Below, piece by piece: positions 24,136 through 33,746 of a stretch of 64,000 nucleotides of DNA. How positions within the stretch are numbered: position 1 is the stretch's first letter; each line of letters opens with the position of its first letter. The stretch is from Butyrivibrio hungatei NK4A153 (GTDB taxonomy: Bacteria; Bacillota; Clostridia; Lachnospirales; Lachnospiraceae), in NCBI RefSeq assembly GCF_000424465.1, contig NZ_AUJY01000001.1:413588-477587 (forward strand). Reading direction: 5' to 3'. The translations under genes and the position numbers were made by a program. A model generated the notes under the pieces. The model ran no database searches and was not told the origin of the DNA. It saw only the letters and a list, made by a program, of their open reading frames with translations.

Positions 24136-25833
24136 ATGTATAGTAGAAAAAAATGGGCGGTACTGTCCGGAATAAGTATACTGTACTTTATTCTGTGTAT
24201 AGTAATTGGTTGTTTGAAATATGTTACAAGCGATGACGCTATCATGAATCTGATAGCTGCCGGAGCTTTTGGCAGTCCTTCACAGTACCTTATTTTTAAT
24301 AATATTGTCATCGGATATTTTCTGAAATTCATGTATGCCGTGATACCGTTTGTGAACTGGTATCTCTGGCTTTATCTGTTTTTTAATCTTTTGAGTATTA
24401 TCGTTATCTGTGTCGTTATCACAGACAGACTTCCGATGAAAGCATCGATTCTTGTTACGGTGCTTATTAATCTTCTTTTGGCTTATGATTTTTACTCGAA
24501 TATTCAATTTACACAGAGTTCGACTTTATATGGAGTTGCAGGCGTAGCACTTATTCTGGCACAGCTTTTTTATGAAAAGAAGTCAGTGATCCTCATGGTT
24601 ATTGCAACCGCGATAATTGGCATGGGTGTCGGCGCGAGAGTAGTAGGCGTAGGCATGGTTGCACCATTTGTTTTAGCCGCGTTTCTTTTTTACAAAGGTG
24701 ATCTTAAAAATAAGATAAAAAAGGTTGCAATCTTTTTCCTTATGCCTATAATTGTCTCTGTGCTGATGCTGGCGGCCAATTTTTACGCATATTATATGAA
24801 TCCGGAGTGGAGATATTTCACTGACTGGAACAATATAATGTCGGAAAAACGAGACTTTGGAAATTTCAATTTTTCATGGAATAAAGATGAGTATCTTGCT
24901 GCGGGCTTTACCGAGATTGATTTTAAGCTGATGGATATGTGGCTTTGGAACGATACCGAATATTTCACTTTGGACAGGCTTAAGACGATGAAAGAAATCG
25001 GTAAGAACACCAGAGTTGATGGATTTAAACTGGACATAGGGGTGCTTACGGATTCACTTGAAAAGATGGGAGAGTCTTGGAAACACGGGGCTTATTCCGC
25101 TGCATTTCTGCTGATCGTAGTATTTGCGCTAATCTTTTTCGAGAAAAGATACAAATTTTTCGTGATTTTGCAGACATTTTTTGTGATTTCTGAGTATTAT
25201 GGTTTGACGTGTTTCAGACGAATAATGTGGAGGGTAGAATGTGGCATTTGGGTTTCAGCTTTATTCTTCACACTGATGTTTTTAATATATGAGGGATGTT
25301 TTGATAAGATTTATGCCAAAGTAACCTCAGATAAAGTGAAAAAAACACTTGGCATATGCGCAATCGGTTTATCGACTGTTATTACAATAATTTTTGGAGC
25401 GGGGAAGGTTGATACGTTTGTAAATCAAAAGCATTGTCGTGTTATTCCTGAAGATGACTGGATGTACGGCAAGGCAAAAGCGATAACGGAGTTAGAGGGA
25501 TTTTATATCGTAGATGTTGATACTTTGTACAGCAATCTGTGCGGGGCGAGAAATATCTTCGATATTGATGCGAAATATCGCGATTTTTATGCCAATGTTT
25601 GTCAGTTTGGTGGTTGGATAATGCCTTCACCCATAGGGCTGTATCACGCTAATCTGGTTGGAATTGCCAATCCTGCAAGAGCTCTTGTTGAGAGAGACGA
25701 TGTATTTTTTATCGGCGGGGGCGAAAAAGCCGGATATATATATGTTTATTTGAATGAAAAATACGGGCCGGGAATCAATATGGAAATGGTTGATGAGGTT
25801 TATGAGGTGCCCGTTTGGAGATTTTCTAAATGA
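24136..25833 (+). CDS. polytopic membrane protein, glycosyltransferase-C-like
   Basis: A 565-residue membrane protein of unknown function. About ten hydrophobic segments are visible, including residues 5-27, 60-85, 90-112, 115-135, 165-190, 200-225, 320-345, 375-400 and 410-435. The acidic SDDAIMNLIAAGAFG in the first extracytoplasmic loop resembles the catalytic loop of GT-C type transferases and similar envelope proteins. The C-terminal third is soluble. Start ATG 24136 follows GGAGAGAGG. The following AraC gene starts 13 bases after the stop. Function assignment is tentative; a dedicated surface-polymer role is inference. Confidence 0.6.
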   Translation: MYSRKKWAVLSGISILYFILCIVIGCLKYVTSDDAIMNLIAAGAFGSPSQYLIFNNIVIGYFLKFMYAVIPFVNWYLWLYLFFNLLSIIVICVVITDRLPMKASILVTVLINLLLAYDFYSNIQFTQSSTLYGVAGVALILAQLFYEKKSVILMVIATAIIGMGVGARVVGVGMVAPFVLAAFLFYKGDLKNKIKKVAIFFLMPIIVSVLMLAANFYAYYMNPEWRYFTDWNNIMSEKRDFGNFNFSWNKDEYLAAGFTEIDFKLMDMWLWNDTEYFTLDRLKTMKEIGKNTRVDGFKLDIGVLTDSLEKMGESWKHGAYSAAFLLIVVFALIFFEKRYKFFVILQTFFVISEYYGLTCFRRIMWRVECGIWVSALFFTLMFLIYEGCFDKIYAKVTSDKVKKTLGICAIGLSTVITIIFGAGKVDTFVNQKHCRVIPEDDWMYGKAKAITELEGFYIVDVDTLYSNLCGARNIFDIDAKYRDFYANVCQFGGWIMPSPIGLYHANLVGIANPARALVERDDVFFIGGGEKAGYIYVYLNEKYGPGINMEMVDEVYEVPVWRFSK

Positions 25834-25846
25834 GAGGGAACTTGAT

Positions 25847-26707
25847 ATGAAAGAACTAAACTCTTGCAAAGAGGCTATGGCTGAAAGCATGGAGAAAAGA
25901 TATTTCTCCATCGCACATCTTTACAAGGATGAAAAGGCAATGGATATGCATATCCATGATTGCTATGAACTGTATTATTCAATTTCGGGCGGAAAGCAAT
26001 TTCTTATAGATAATAAGCTTTACGATGTGGCACCTGGCGATATTTTTCTTATAAGCCAGTATGATTCGCATTATCTTACACAGATAGACAAAGAGCTTCA
26101 TGAAAGAATTGTTATAATGATAGATCCTGAGTTTATGAAGAGCATTTCGAGTGAAGAAACTAATCTCAATGCTTGTTTTGAGCATCGGGGAGAGGAATTC
26201 TCACATAAGATCAGCCTCAATCAGGAACAGCAGAAGAGATTTCTTTATTTTGTAAATAAGATACTTACAAGTAACGGTTACGGACATGATCTTCTTGAAA
26301 AGGCAACATTTATAGAACTCTTTTTGATGATAAACAAGATTGTGATCGACAGAGACAACAATAAGCAGGAAGAGGAAGTTGCCACATATAACGAGCAGGT
26401 GGATGCAATTCTTTCGTATCTTAACAACAATATTCAGAACCCCGTAAGTATTGGTGATCTTGCAAAGCATTTCTACATAAGTGAGTCCTATATCTGCAGA
26501 ATTTTCAAGTCGGCTACAGGAACTACGATAAACAAATATATGACAGCCAGAAGGATTTCTATCGCAAAGTCGCTTTTGGCGGAGGGAAAAGGTGTCAGCG
26601 AAGTCTGCGAGGAATGCGGTTTTTCGGATTATAGCAACTTCTTAAAGGCATTTACAAAATCCGTGGGAATTTCACCGAAGAAATACTCACAAAACTGCTA
26701 TAGATAG
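25847..26707 (+). CDS. AraC-family transcriptional regulator
   Basis: A 286-residue regulator. The N-terminal cupin sensor (about 20-105) has HIHDCYELYYSISGGKQFLIDNKLYDVAPGDIFLI, typical of sugar-sensing AraC proteins. The C-terminal pair of helix-turn-helices covers about 190-285 (ISIGDLAKHFYISESYICRIFKSATG, then ISIAKSLLAEGKGVSEVCEECGFSDYSNFLKAFTKSVGISPKKY). The start is at 25847 behind GAGAGGGAACTTGAT. It is 13 bases downstream of the membrane protein. Target genes are not evident. Confidence 0.9.
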   Translation: MKELNSCKEAMAESMEKRYFSIAHLYKDEKAMDMHIHDCYELYYSISGGKQFLIDNKLYDVAPGDIFLISQYDSHYLTQIDKELHERIVIMIDPEFMKSISSEETNLNACFEHRGEEFSHKISLNQEQQKRFLYFVNKILTSNGYGHDLLEKATFIELFLMINKIVIDRDNNKQEEEVATYNEQVDAILSYLNNNIQNPVSIGDLAKHFYISESYICRIFKSATGTTINKYMTARRISIAKSLLAEGKGVSEVCEECGFSDYSNFLKAFTKSVGISPKKYSQNCYR

Positions 26708-26721
26708 CATATAAAAAACTG

Positions 26722-26750
26722 TTGACAAATAAAAAACCTATGAGTATACT
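26722..26750 (+). promoter_or_regulatory. strong promoter of rpmF-plsX-acpP
   Basis: Perfect TTGACA, 17-base spacer, TATACT. The -10 box lies inside the palindrome at 26736-26758. Confidence 0.85.
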
Positions 26751-26758
26751 ACATAGGT
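26736..26758. promoter_or_regulatory. palindromic operator candidate over the rpmF -10 box
   Basis: ACCTATG, nine bases, CATAGGT: perfect 7-base arms centred on the -10 box. A bound repressor would block RNA polymerase. The downstream plsX and acpP make a lipid-synthesis regulator plausible, but the regulator is not identified. Confidence 0.55.
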
Positions 26759-26838
26759 ATGCTAATGAATAAACGTAAACAATTGCCTTTGTAAACAGGC
26801 AGTTTCTTATACGGTTACTGTAAGGAGGTGTTACTCAA

Positions 26839-27021
26839 ATGTCAATCTGCCCTAAGAACAAGTCATCAAAAGGCCATAGAGATCAGAGAAGAGCTAACTG
26901 GAAAATGACAGCTCCCACTTTGGTAAAGTGCAGTCATTGTGGAGCTCTTATGCAGCCTCATCAGGTTTGCAAGAAGTGTGGCTACTACAATAAGAAGAGT
27001 ATTGTTGAGACTGAGGCTTGA
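26839..27021 (+). CDS. rpmF: 50S ribosomal protein L32
   Basis: A 60-residue L32. It has the N-terminal ICPKNKSSKGHRDQRRANWK motif and a four-cysteine zinc ribbon (CSHCGALMQPHQVCKKCGYY), so it is the zinc-containing form. AAGGAGGTG precedes the start. It heads the rpmF-plsX-acpP group as in many Firmicutes and Proteobacteria; a hairpin after it may let only part of the transcripts continue. Confidence 0.97.
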   Translation: MSICPKNKSSKGHRDQRRANWKMTAPTLVKCSHCGALMQPHQVCKKCGYYNKKSIVETEA

Positions 27022-27056
27022 TATACTTTTGGTATGACCTCATAAAGTCAGAATTT

Positions 27057-27095
27057 AAAGGCTTTCCGGCTATGTCGGAAAGCCTTGATTTTTGT
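27057..27095 (+). terminator. terminator/attenuator between rpmF and plsX
   Basis: AAGGCTTTCCG and CGGAAAGCCTT form an 11-pair stem with a 7-base loop, followed by GATTTTTG. A GAATTTAATAGGAGG ribosome region for plsX follows. Confidence 0.75.
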
Positions 27096-27146
27096 CATTC
27101 ACTCTAGTATATTAAAATAAGTTCAATTTAATAGGAGGTCCCGAAT

Positions 27147-28154
27147 ATGTCGGAACTTGTACGTGTTGCCGTTGATGCTATGGGTGGAGATAATGCACCT
27201 GTTGCAACGGTCAAGGGAGCGGTTGAGGCAGTAGCCGAATCCGATGCTCTCAAAGTGTTTCTTGTCGGTAAGAAAGAGGTTCTGGAGAAAGAACTTTCTG
27301 CATACAGCTACGATAAAAACAGAATTGAAATCGTTGATGCAACAGAAGTCATAGAGATGGCGGAACCGCCGGTTTTGGCTATCAGGACCAAGAAAGATTC
27401 ATCAATAGTTAAGGCTATGTATATGGTGAATCACGGTGAAGCGGATGCTTATGTATCTGCGGGAAGCACCGGAGCCACACTAGTTGGCGGCCAGATAATT
27501 GTCGGAAGACTTAAGGGAGTAGACAGAGCACCCCTTGCTCCACTTATTCCTACAGAGAAGGGTAATTCTCTTTTGATCGATTGCGGAGCAAATGTTGATG
27601 CAAGAGCAAATCATCTTGTTCAGTTTGCTAAGATGGGAACCGTTTATATGGAGAACATCATGGGAATCAAGAATCCCACGGTTGCAATCGTCAATATCGG
27701 AGCTGAAGAGGAGAAGGGAAATGCACTTGTTAAGGAGACATTCCCTCTTTTGAAAAATTGTCCCGATATCAATTTTATCGGAAGTATCGAGGCGAGAGAC
27801 ATTCCTGCTGGTTATGCCGATATTATTGTCTGCGAAGCTTTTACGGGAAATGTTATTCTTAAGATGTACGAGGGCGTTGCAAAATCTCTCGTCAACGTTA
27901 TTAAGAAGGGACTTATGTCAAGTCTTAAGAGCAAGATAGGAGCACTTCTTATCAAAGACGACCTTAAGAAGACTCTTGGCAATTACAGTCTTGAGAAGCA
28001 CGGCGGAGCACCCATGCTTGGATTAAAGGGGCTTGTCGTTAAGACTCACGGAAGTTCAAGTGATATTGAGATTAAGAATTCAATATTACAGTGTGTAACT
28101 TTCACAGAGCAAAAAATAAGTGAGAAGATCAGCGCTAAGATTTCACAGGTATGA
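27147..28154 (+). CDS. plsX: phosphate acyltransferase PlsX
   Basis: A 335-residue peripheral membrane enzyme that makes acyl phosphate from acyl-ACP, feeding PlsY in phosphatidic acid synthesis. Motifs are VAVDAMGGDNAP at the N-terminus, SAGSTGATLVGG, RAPLAPLIPT, LIDCGANVDA, NIGAEEEKGN, NFIGSIEARD, DIIVCEAFTGNVILKMYEG and a glycine-rich C-terminal GGAPMLGLKGLVVKTHGSS. Full length. ATG follows AGGAGGTCCCGAAT. Its partner plsY is at 61915 in this window. Confidence 0.97.
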   Translation: MSELVRVAVDAMGGDNAPVATVKGAVEAVAESDALKVFLVGKKEVLEKELSAYSYDKNRIEIVDATEVIEMAEPPVLAIRTKKDSSIVKAMYMVNHGEADAYVSAGSTGATLVGGQIIVGRLKGVDRAPLAPLIPTEKGNSLLIDCGANVDARANHLVQFAKMGTVYMENIMGIKNPTVAIVNIGAEEEKGNALVKETFPLLKNCPDINFIGSIEARDIPAGYADIIVCEAFTGNVILKMYEGVAKSLVNVIKKGLMSSLKSKIGALLIKDDLKKTLGNYSLEKHGGAPMLGLKGLVVKTHGSSSDIEIKNSILQCVTFTEQKISEKISAKISQV

Positions 28155-28231
28155 TATTTACCTGCTTAGATTGTTGTGAAGTCGCTTAAAAAAGAAATAA
28201 AAAAGCTGCCATGCAGTGGAGGAAAAGTTTT

Positions 28232-28468
28232 ATGGAATTTGAGAAAATGAAAGAAGTTATTGCCAGCGTACTCAATGTTGATCCTGAGGAAATCAAGATG
28301 GAGACAACATTCACAGAGGATCTCGGAGCTGATTCTCTCGATCTTTTTCAGATTATTATGGGCCTTGAGGACGAATTTGATGTTCAGATAGAGCCTGAGA
28401 AGACTGAAAATATCAAAACTGTTGGGGAAGCTGTTGAGCTTTTGAAGGCTGCAATAGAAACTAAGTAA
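28232..28468 (+). CDS. acpP: acyl carrier protein
   Basis: A 78-residue acidic protein carrying growing acyl chains on phosphopantetheine. The attachment residue is Ser35 in EDLGADSLDLFQI; the family's usual M after DSLD is replaced by L-F, which is unusual but tolerated. The start at 28232 follows GTGGAGGAAAAG; the upstream ATG at 28211 would add seven residues and has no ribosome site. It follows plsX as usual and precedes rnc. Confidence 0.95.
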   Translation: MEFEKMKEVIASVLNVDPEEIKMETTFTEDLGADSLDLFQIIMGLEDEFDVQIEPEKTENIKTVGEAVELLKAAIETK

Positions 28469-28497
28469 TTCTCAATTGATTTTTGTTTGTATTATCT

Positions 28498-28526
28498 GAG
28501 GCAGCATTATAACTGCCTCTTTTCTA
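28498..28526 (+). terminator. terminator between acpP and rnc
   Basis: GAGGCAG and CTGCCTC pair around an 8-base loop, followed by TTTTCTATTTT. Confidence 0.8.
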
Positions 28527-28555
28527 TTTTATTCTAAACACTTTTCGAGGTGACT

Positions 28556-29251
28556 ATGTTAACGGAAAATGACATCAGCAGACTGGAACAGACTATCGGT
28601 TATAAATTCAACAACAAAGCTCTTATTATCGAGGCTCTTACACACAGCTCTTACGTGAATGAGCACAAGATCAATAAGAAGCATGATTATGAACGCCTTG
28701 AATTTTTGGGAGATGCCATTTTGGAGATGATCTCCAGTGAATATCTCTTTAAGACATTTCCGGAAAAGAAAGAGGGCGAGATGTCTAAGATAAGGGCTGC
28801 ACTTGTTTGCGAGCCTGCTCTTTATCATGATTCTCTTCAGATTGATCTTAAAAATTATATTCAGTTTGGAAAAGGCGAAGAGGCGACCGGTGGAAGAAAT
28901 AAGGAGTCCATTATTGCCGATGTTATGGAGGCTGTTATCGGAGCTCTTTATCTGGACGGCGGTTTTGATGAGTCAAAGAAGTTTATTGATAAGTATGTTC
29001 TTAGCAATGCTGAATCCTATCAGATGTACAATGACAACAAGTCTACTTTGCAGGAGCTTGTGCAGAGTCAGAAGCTTGGCACTGTGAGATATGAAACTTG
29101 TGGCGAAAGTGGTCCTGAACATGATAAAATGTTCAAGGTTCGTGTTTTTGTAGCAGATAAGAATATGGGAGAAGGGACTGGTAGAACCAAGAAAAGTGCT
29201 GAACAACAGGCGGCATATCAGGCGGTTCTTACTTTGAACAAAAAGAAATAA
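28556..29251 (+). CDS. rnc: ribonuclease III
   Basis: A 231-residue double-strand-specific endoribonuclease processing rRNA precursors. The catalytic signature is YERLEFLGDAILEM, with EVMEAVIGALYLDGG as the second metal site. The C-terminal double-stranded RNA-binding domain runs from about residue 155 (STLQELVQSQ to GEGTGRTKKSAEQQAAYQAVL). The ATG at 28556 follows CGAGGTGACT; an in-frame GTG at 28550 lies in that site. The stop overlaps the smc start by one base (TAATG). Confidence 0.97.
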   Translation: MLTENDISRLEQTIGYKFNNKALIIEALTHSSYVNEHKINKKHDYERLEFLGDAILEMISSEYLFKTFPEKKEGEMSKIRAALVCEPALYHDSLQIDLKNYIQFGKGEEATGGRNKESIIADVMEAVIGALYLDGGFDESKKFIDKYVLSNAESYQMYNDNKSTLQELVQSQKLGTVRYETCGESGPEHDKMFKVRVFVADKNMGEGTGRTKKSAEQQAAYQAVLTLNKKK

Positions 29252-32200
29252 TGTATTTAAAAAGTATTGAGATTCATGGTTTTAAATCATTTGCCAATAA
29301 AATAAAATTCGATTTTCACAACGGCATTACCGGAATCGTCGGACCTAACGGTTCAGGAAAGAGTAACGTCGCGGACGCCGTAAGGTGGGTTCTTGGTGAG
29401 CAGCGTATCAAGCAGCTCCGAGGCGGATCCATGCAGGACGTTATTTTCTCGGGAACAGAGCTCAGAAAACCGCTGGGCTATGCTTTTGTTGCCATCACAC
29501 TTGATAATTCCGACCATTCACTTGCAATAGATTATGATGAAGTTACTGTTTCCAGACGTTTATACCGTTCGGGAGAGAGTGAATATATGATCAACGGCTC
29601 TGTATGTCGTCTTAAGGACGTAAACGAGCTGTTTATGGATACCGGTATCGGTAAAGAGGGATATTCCATTATCGGACAGGGTCAGATCGATCAGATCCTC
29701 TCAAGTAAGCCTGAGGACAGAAGAAATCTTTTTGACGAGGCTGCAGGTATCGTTAAGTTTAAATCCAGAAAAGAAACTGCGGTTAAAAAGCTCGCCGAAG
29801 AAAAGATAAATCTTACCAGAATAAGCGATATTCTCGCTGAGCTGGAGAAACAGACGGGGCCTTTGGAGAAACAGTCCGAAAAGGCCAAAGAGTATTTGAA
29901 ATACAGAGAGAGACTTAAGACTCTCGATGTGAATATGTTCCTTGTTGAGAATAAGAATCAGAAGGAACAGCTTGAAGAAGCAGGAAAGAACCTTCTTATA
30001 GCAACAGAGTCTTTGAGCGAGTCAAAGAACAATTATGAGAAGGCTAAGGAAGAATATGAAAATATCCAGAAGAAGCTTGAACAGATTGATGCAGAGATAG
30101 ACGAAGCAAGGGCAAAGATCACGGATTCTTCTGTAAAAAAAGAAAAGCTTGAGGGTCAGATCGGAATCCTTAATGAGAAGATCAATTCCGCATCCTCAAA
30201 CGATGCTCATTTCAAAACGAGAATTAATGATGAGCAGGCTAAGATTGCTGATAAGAATAAAGAAAAAGAGAAGTATTTACAGGAAAAAGAGGAGATTGAC
30301 GCAGAAGTTGCAAGACTCCTTGAAAGTAAGGATGAAGCAAGAAAAGAGCTTGATAAAGTCCTTAATCAGATCGGCGAGATCAACGAACAGATTGAAGAGT
30401 GCAAGAGCACTATAATAGAAACCCTTAATACAAGAGCTACCATTAAGTCCAAGCTTAGTTCCCTTGATACAATGAAGGAACAGGTAAATATCAGAAAGGC
30501 TGAACTTACCGGAAAGCTTGTTCGTGCGCAGTCCGATGAATCCAGACAGGAAGAAACAATCAAAAAATTAAGGGATGAGTTCGATGCGATAACCGCTGAG
30601 ATTTCTGAGATGAACATGAAACAGAAAGCTACGGATCAGGAAATCGTGGCTATCAGAGAAGAAATGTCCCGCAAGGATGCTGAGCTTAGAAAAACACAGG
30701 GACTTTATCAGCAGGAAAAATCAAGACTTGATGCTCTTGCCAATATTACCGAGAGATACGAAGGATACGGCGGAAGCGTTAAGAAGGTAATGGAGAGGAA
30801 AGACACCGTACCCGGAATTATCGGTGTTGTTGCCGACATTATCAAAACCGAGCCAAAATACGAGACCGCTATTGAGGTTGCTCTTGGCGGTAATATTCAG
30901 AATATTGTTACCGACGATGAAGAGACTGCGAAGAAGATGATTGCATACCTTAAGGAATCAAGGGCAGGCAGAGCGACATTTTTACCTCTTACATCTCTTG
31001 ATAATCCCCCTGAATTAAAGGCTAAGGAAGCTCTTAACGAAGAGGGTGTACTTGGTATGGCGGATGAACTTGTAAACACGGATCCCAAGTACAAGAGTGT
31101 GGCAAAGGCTATGCTTGGAAGAATCGTCGCAGTCGATAATATCGACAATGCCGTAAAGATAGCCAGAAAATACAGATATACTGTCAGAATGGTAACTCTT
31201 GAGGGTGAACTTCTTGTTCCCGGCGGAGCTATCAGTGGTGGTGCTTTTAAGAATAACAGTAATCTCCTTGGAAGACGTCGTGAGATGGACGATATGGAGC
31301 TTAATGTTAAGAATTATAAGGAACAGATTGACAGACTCCAGGCTGAGATTGCCAAGGCCAAGGAAAAGAGAAATGAACTTCGTACTCTTTCCGAGGAACT
31401 TCGTACAGAACTTCAGGGTAAGTTTATTGCTCAGAATACGGCAAGACTTAACGTTGAAAACGAGGAAGCCAGACAGGAAGAACAAAAGGGTAACTACAGC
31501 GACCTTAAGGCTGAAAACGATGAGATAGAGACAAAGGTTGCAGAGATTGAAGCTGAGAAAGAGGAAGCTCTTTCTGCTCTCACAGAGTCTGAGAATACAG
31601 AGAAGACCTGTACCGAACAGGTTGAGAAGTTCAAGGCTATGCTTGAAGAGTTGCACGCTGTTGAAGAACGTGAAAATGATGCTGTCTCCGTAAAAGAGAT
31701 TGAATACGAGAAGAGTCATCAGAAGCAGGAGTTCTATCAGCAGAATGTCGATCGTGTAAATGAAGATATCGAGACCGAAGAGAAAGCTCTTGCTGAGATC
31801 ATTGAATCCATGAATGAGAACGCAAGACTTCTTGAGCAGAATAAGAAAGATATTGAAGAAATCAGGCTGACGATCGAGGCATCTTTGGATGTTCAGTCGG
31901 ATGCCACCAAGGAACTTGAGGAGAAGAAAGAAATCAAGAATAATCTTTCCGAGGCCCAGAAGGAGTTCTTTGGAAAGACGGAAGATCTGAATAAGCAGAT
32001 GTCCGATCTTGATAAAGAAGTTATAAGACTTACTTCCAAGAAGGAAAAATGCGAAGAGGCGATCGAGTCACAGATCAATTACATGTGGAATGAGTATGAG
32101 ATCACATTGTCCGATGCAGCAGAACTTCGCGATGAGGAAATGAATGATGTTCCTTCTATGAGACGAGAGATACACTCTTTGAAGGATTCGATCAGAAAAC

Positions 32201-32808
32201 TTGGCGATGTCAATGTAAATGCCATTGAGGATTACAAGAACCTCATGGAGAGATATACATTTATGAAGACTCAGCACGATGACCTTATCGAAGCTGAGAG
32301 ACAGCTCAAAGAGATCATCAACGATCTTGATGAGTCTATGAGAAAGCAGTTTATGGAGCAGTTTAAGCTCATAAATACTGAGTTCGACCAGGTATTTAAG
32401 GAAATGTTTGGTGGAGGAAAGGGAACTCTTGAACTTGCGGAGGATGAAGATATCCTTGAAGCGGGAATCAAGATCAACGCTCAGCCGCCCGGAAAGAAGC
32501 TTGTAAACATGATGCAGATGTCCGGTGGAGAGAAAGCACTTACCGCTATTGCGCTTCTTTTTGCCATTCAGAACCTCAAACCTTCGCCATTCTGTCTTCT
32601 TGATGAGATTGAAGCGGCACTTGATGAAAACAACGTTGTACGTTTTGCAAAATATTTGCACAAGCTTTCCAATACACAGTTCATTGTAATTACGCACCGT
32701 CGTGGTACAATGGAAAGTGCCGACAGACTTTACGGTATTACGATGCAGGAAAAAGGCGTATCAACACTTGTAAGCGTAAATCTTATCGATAAGGAGCTCA
32801 GTAACTGA
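29251..32808 (+). CDS. smc: chromosome segregation protein SMC
   Basis: A 1185-residue condensin ATPase that organises and segregates the chromosome with ScpA and ScpB. The N-terminal Walker A is GPNGSGKSNVADAVRWVLGEQ (about residues 32-52). Two long antiparallel coiled coils (about 170-500 and 670-1020) flank the glycine-rich hinge (about 510-640, GIIGVVADII and GGAISGG). The C-terminal head has the signature MSGGEKALTAIALLFA and Walker B FCLLDEIEAALDE. Length is typical. It overlaps both rnc and ftsY by one base, so the three are coupled. Confidence 0.98.
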   Translation: MYLKSIEIHGFKSFANKIKFDFHNGITGIVGPNGSGKSNVADAVRWVLGEQRIKQLRGGSMQDVIFSGTELRKPLGYAFVAITLDNSDHSLAIDYDEVTVSRRLYRSGESEYMINGSVCRLKDVNELFMDTGIGKEGYSIIGQGQIDQILSSKPEDRRNLFDEAAGIVKFKSRKETAVKKLAEEKINLTRISDILAELEKQTGPLEKQSEKAKEYLKYRERLKTLDVNMFLVENKNQKEQLEEAGKNLLIATESLSESKNNYEKAKEEYENIQKKLEQIDAEIDEARAKITDSSVKKEKLEGQIGILNEKINSASSNDAHFKTRINDEQAKIADKNKEKEKYLQEKEEIDAEVARLLESKDEARKELDKVLNQIGEINEQIEECKSTIIETLNTRATIKSKLSSLDTMKEQVNIRKAELTGKLVRAQSDESRQEETIKKLRDEFDAITAEISEMNMKQKATDQEIVAIREEMSRKDAELRKTQGLYQQEKSRLDALANITERYEGYGGSVKKVMERKDTVPGIIGVVADIIKTEPKYETAIEVALGGNIQNIVTDDEETAKKMIAYLKESRAGRATFLPLTSLDNPPELKAKEALNEEGVLGMADELVNTDPKYKSVAKAMLGRIVAVDNIDNAVKIARKYRYTVRMVTLEGELLVPGGAISGGAFKNNSNLLGRRREMDDMELNVKNYKEQIDRLQAEIAKAKEKRNELRTLSEELRTELQGKFIAQNTARLNVENEEARQEEQKGNYSDLKAENDEIETKVAEIEAEKEEALSALTESENTEKTCTEQVEKFKAMLEELHAVEERENDAVSVKEIEYEKSHQKQEFYQQNVDRVNEDIETEEKALAEIIESMNENARLLEQNKKDIEEIRLTIEASLDVQSDATKELEEKKEIKNNLSEAQKEFFGKTEDLNKQMSDLDKEVIRLTSKKEKCEEAIESQINYMWNEYEITLSDAAELRDEEMNDVPSMRREIHSLKDSIRKLGDVNVNAIEDYKNLMERYTFMKTQHDDLIEAERQLKEIINDLDESMRKQFMEQFKLINTEFDQVFKEMFGGGKGTLELAEDEDILEAGIKINAQPPGKKLVNMMQMSGGEKALTAIALLFAIQNLKPSPFCLLDEIEAALDENNVVRFAKYLHKLSNTQFIVITHRRGTMESADRLYGITMQEKGVSTLVSVNLIDKELSN

Positions 32809-33722
32809 TGGCTAATGGTTTTTTTGCAAAATTACAGCATGGATTGTCCAAAACAAGAGAAAATATCGCTAAGGGTATAGACAATGTCTTTAACGGATTT
32901 TCAAATATAGACGATGAATTCTATGAGGAGCTTGAAGAGACGCTTATCATGGGTGACATTGGTATCGATGCAACCAGTAAGATCATTGACAGCCTGCGCA
33001 AGCAGGTTAAGGAAAAGCATGTCTCAGATCCTGCGGAGTGTAAGAAGCTTCTTGTGGAAAATATCAGAGAACAGATGAGAACCGGCGAAGATGCCTATGA
33101 TTTTGAAGATAAGAAGACGGTTATTTTTGTTATCGGCGTAAACGGTGTCGGAAAGACTACATCTGTAGGAAAACTTGCGGCTATTTATAAGAATAAGGGC
33201 AAAAAAGTTCTTATCGCAGCTGCCGATACATATAGGGCGGCCGCTACAGAGCAGTTAAAGGAGTGGGCTGACAGAGCAGGAACTCCGATTATTTGCGGAA
33301 AAGAAGGCGGAGATCCGGGAAGTGTTATTTATGATGCCGCTTTCGCTTTTAAGTCAAGGGATTGCGATATTCTGATAGTTGATACTGCCGGCAGACTTCA
33401 CAACAAGAAGAATCTTATGGATGAATTGTCAAAGATGAACAGAATCCTTGATAAGGAACTCGGTGATGTTTGCAGGGAGAACTTTATTGTTCTTGACGGA
33501 ACCACAGGTCAGAACGCTATAATGCAAGCAAGGGAATTCGGCGAAGCCGCAGACCTTACGGGTATTATACTTACCAAGCTTGATGGCACTGCAAAGGGAG
33601 GAATTGCTGTTGCTATAGTTTCCGAGCTCAACATTCCGGTCAAGTATATCGGTGTTGGTGAGGCTATAGACGACCTGGAGAGATTTGACTCCGATCAGTT
33701 TGTAGATGCATTATTTTCATAA
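32808..33722 (+). CDS. ftsY: signal recognition particle receptor FtsY
   Basis: A 304-residue SRP GTPase that docks ribosome-SRP complexes on the membrane. A short N domain (FDEFYEELEETLIMGDIGIDAT region) is followed by the G domain: G1 GVNGVGKTTSVGKLA, DTYRAAATEQLKEWADR, DTAGRLHNKKNLMDEL, TKLDGTAKGG and GVGEAIDDLERFD. The acidic A domain of E. coli FtsY is absent, as usual in Firmicutes. It overlaps smc by one base (TGATG). The partner Ffh is at 38227. Confidence 0.97.
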   Translation: MANGFFAKLQHGLSKTRENIAKGIDNVFNGFSNIDDEFYEELEETLIMGDIGIDATSKIIDSLRKQVKEKHVSDPAECKKLLVENIREQMRTGEDAYDFEDKKTVIFVIGVNGVGKTTSVGKLAAIYKNKGKKVLIAAADTYRAAATEQLKEWADRAGTPIICGKEGGDPGSVIYDAAFAFKSRDCDILIVDTAGRLHNKKNLMDELSKMNRILDKELGDVCRENFIVLDGTTGQNAIMQAREFGEAADLTGIILTKLDGTAKGGIAVAIVSELNIPVKYIGVGEAIDDLERFDSDQFVDALFS

Positions 33723-33746
33723 ATATTAAGTTGGGAGATAGAAGAA

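Noticed and set aside
26736..26758. FapR box upstream of plsX
   Set aside because: The spacing and sequence do not match the known FapR or FabT consensus well enough; kept only as an unnamed operator candidate.
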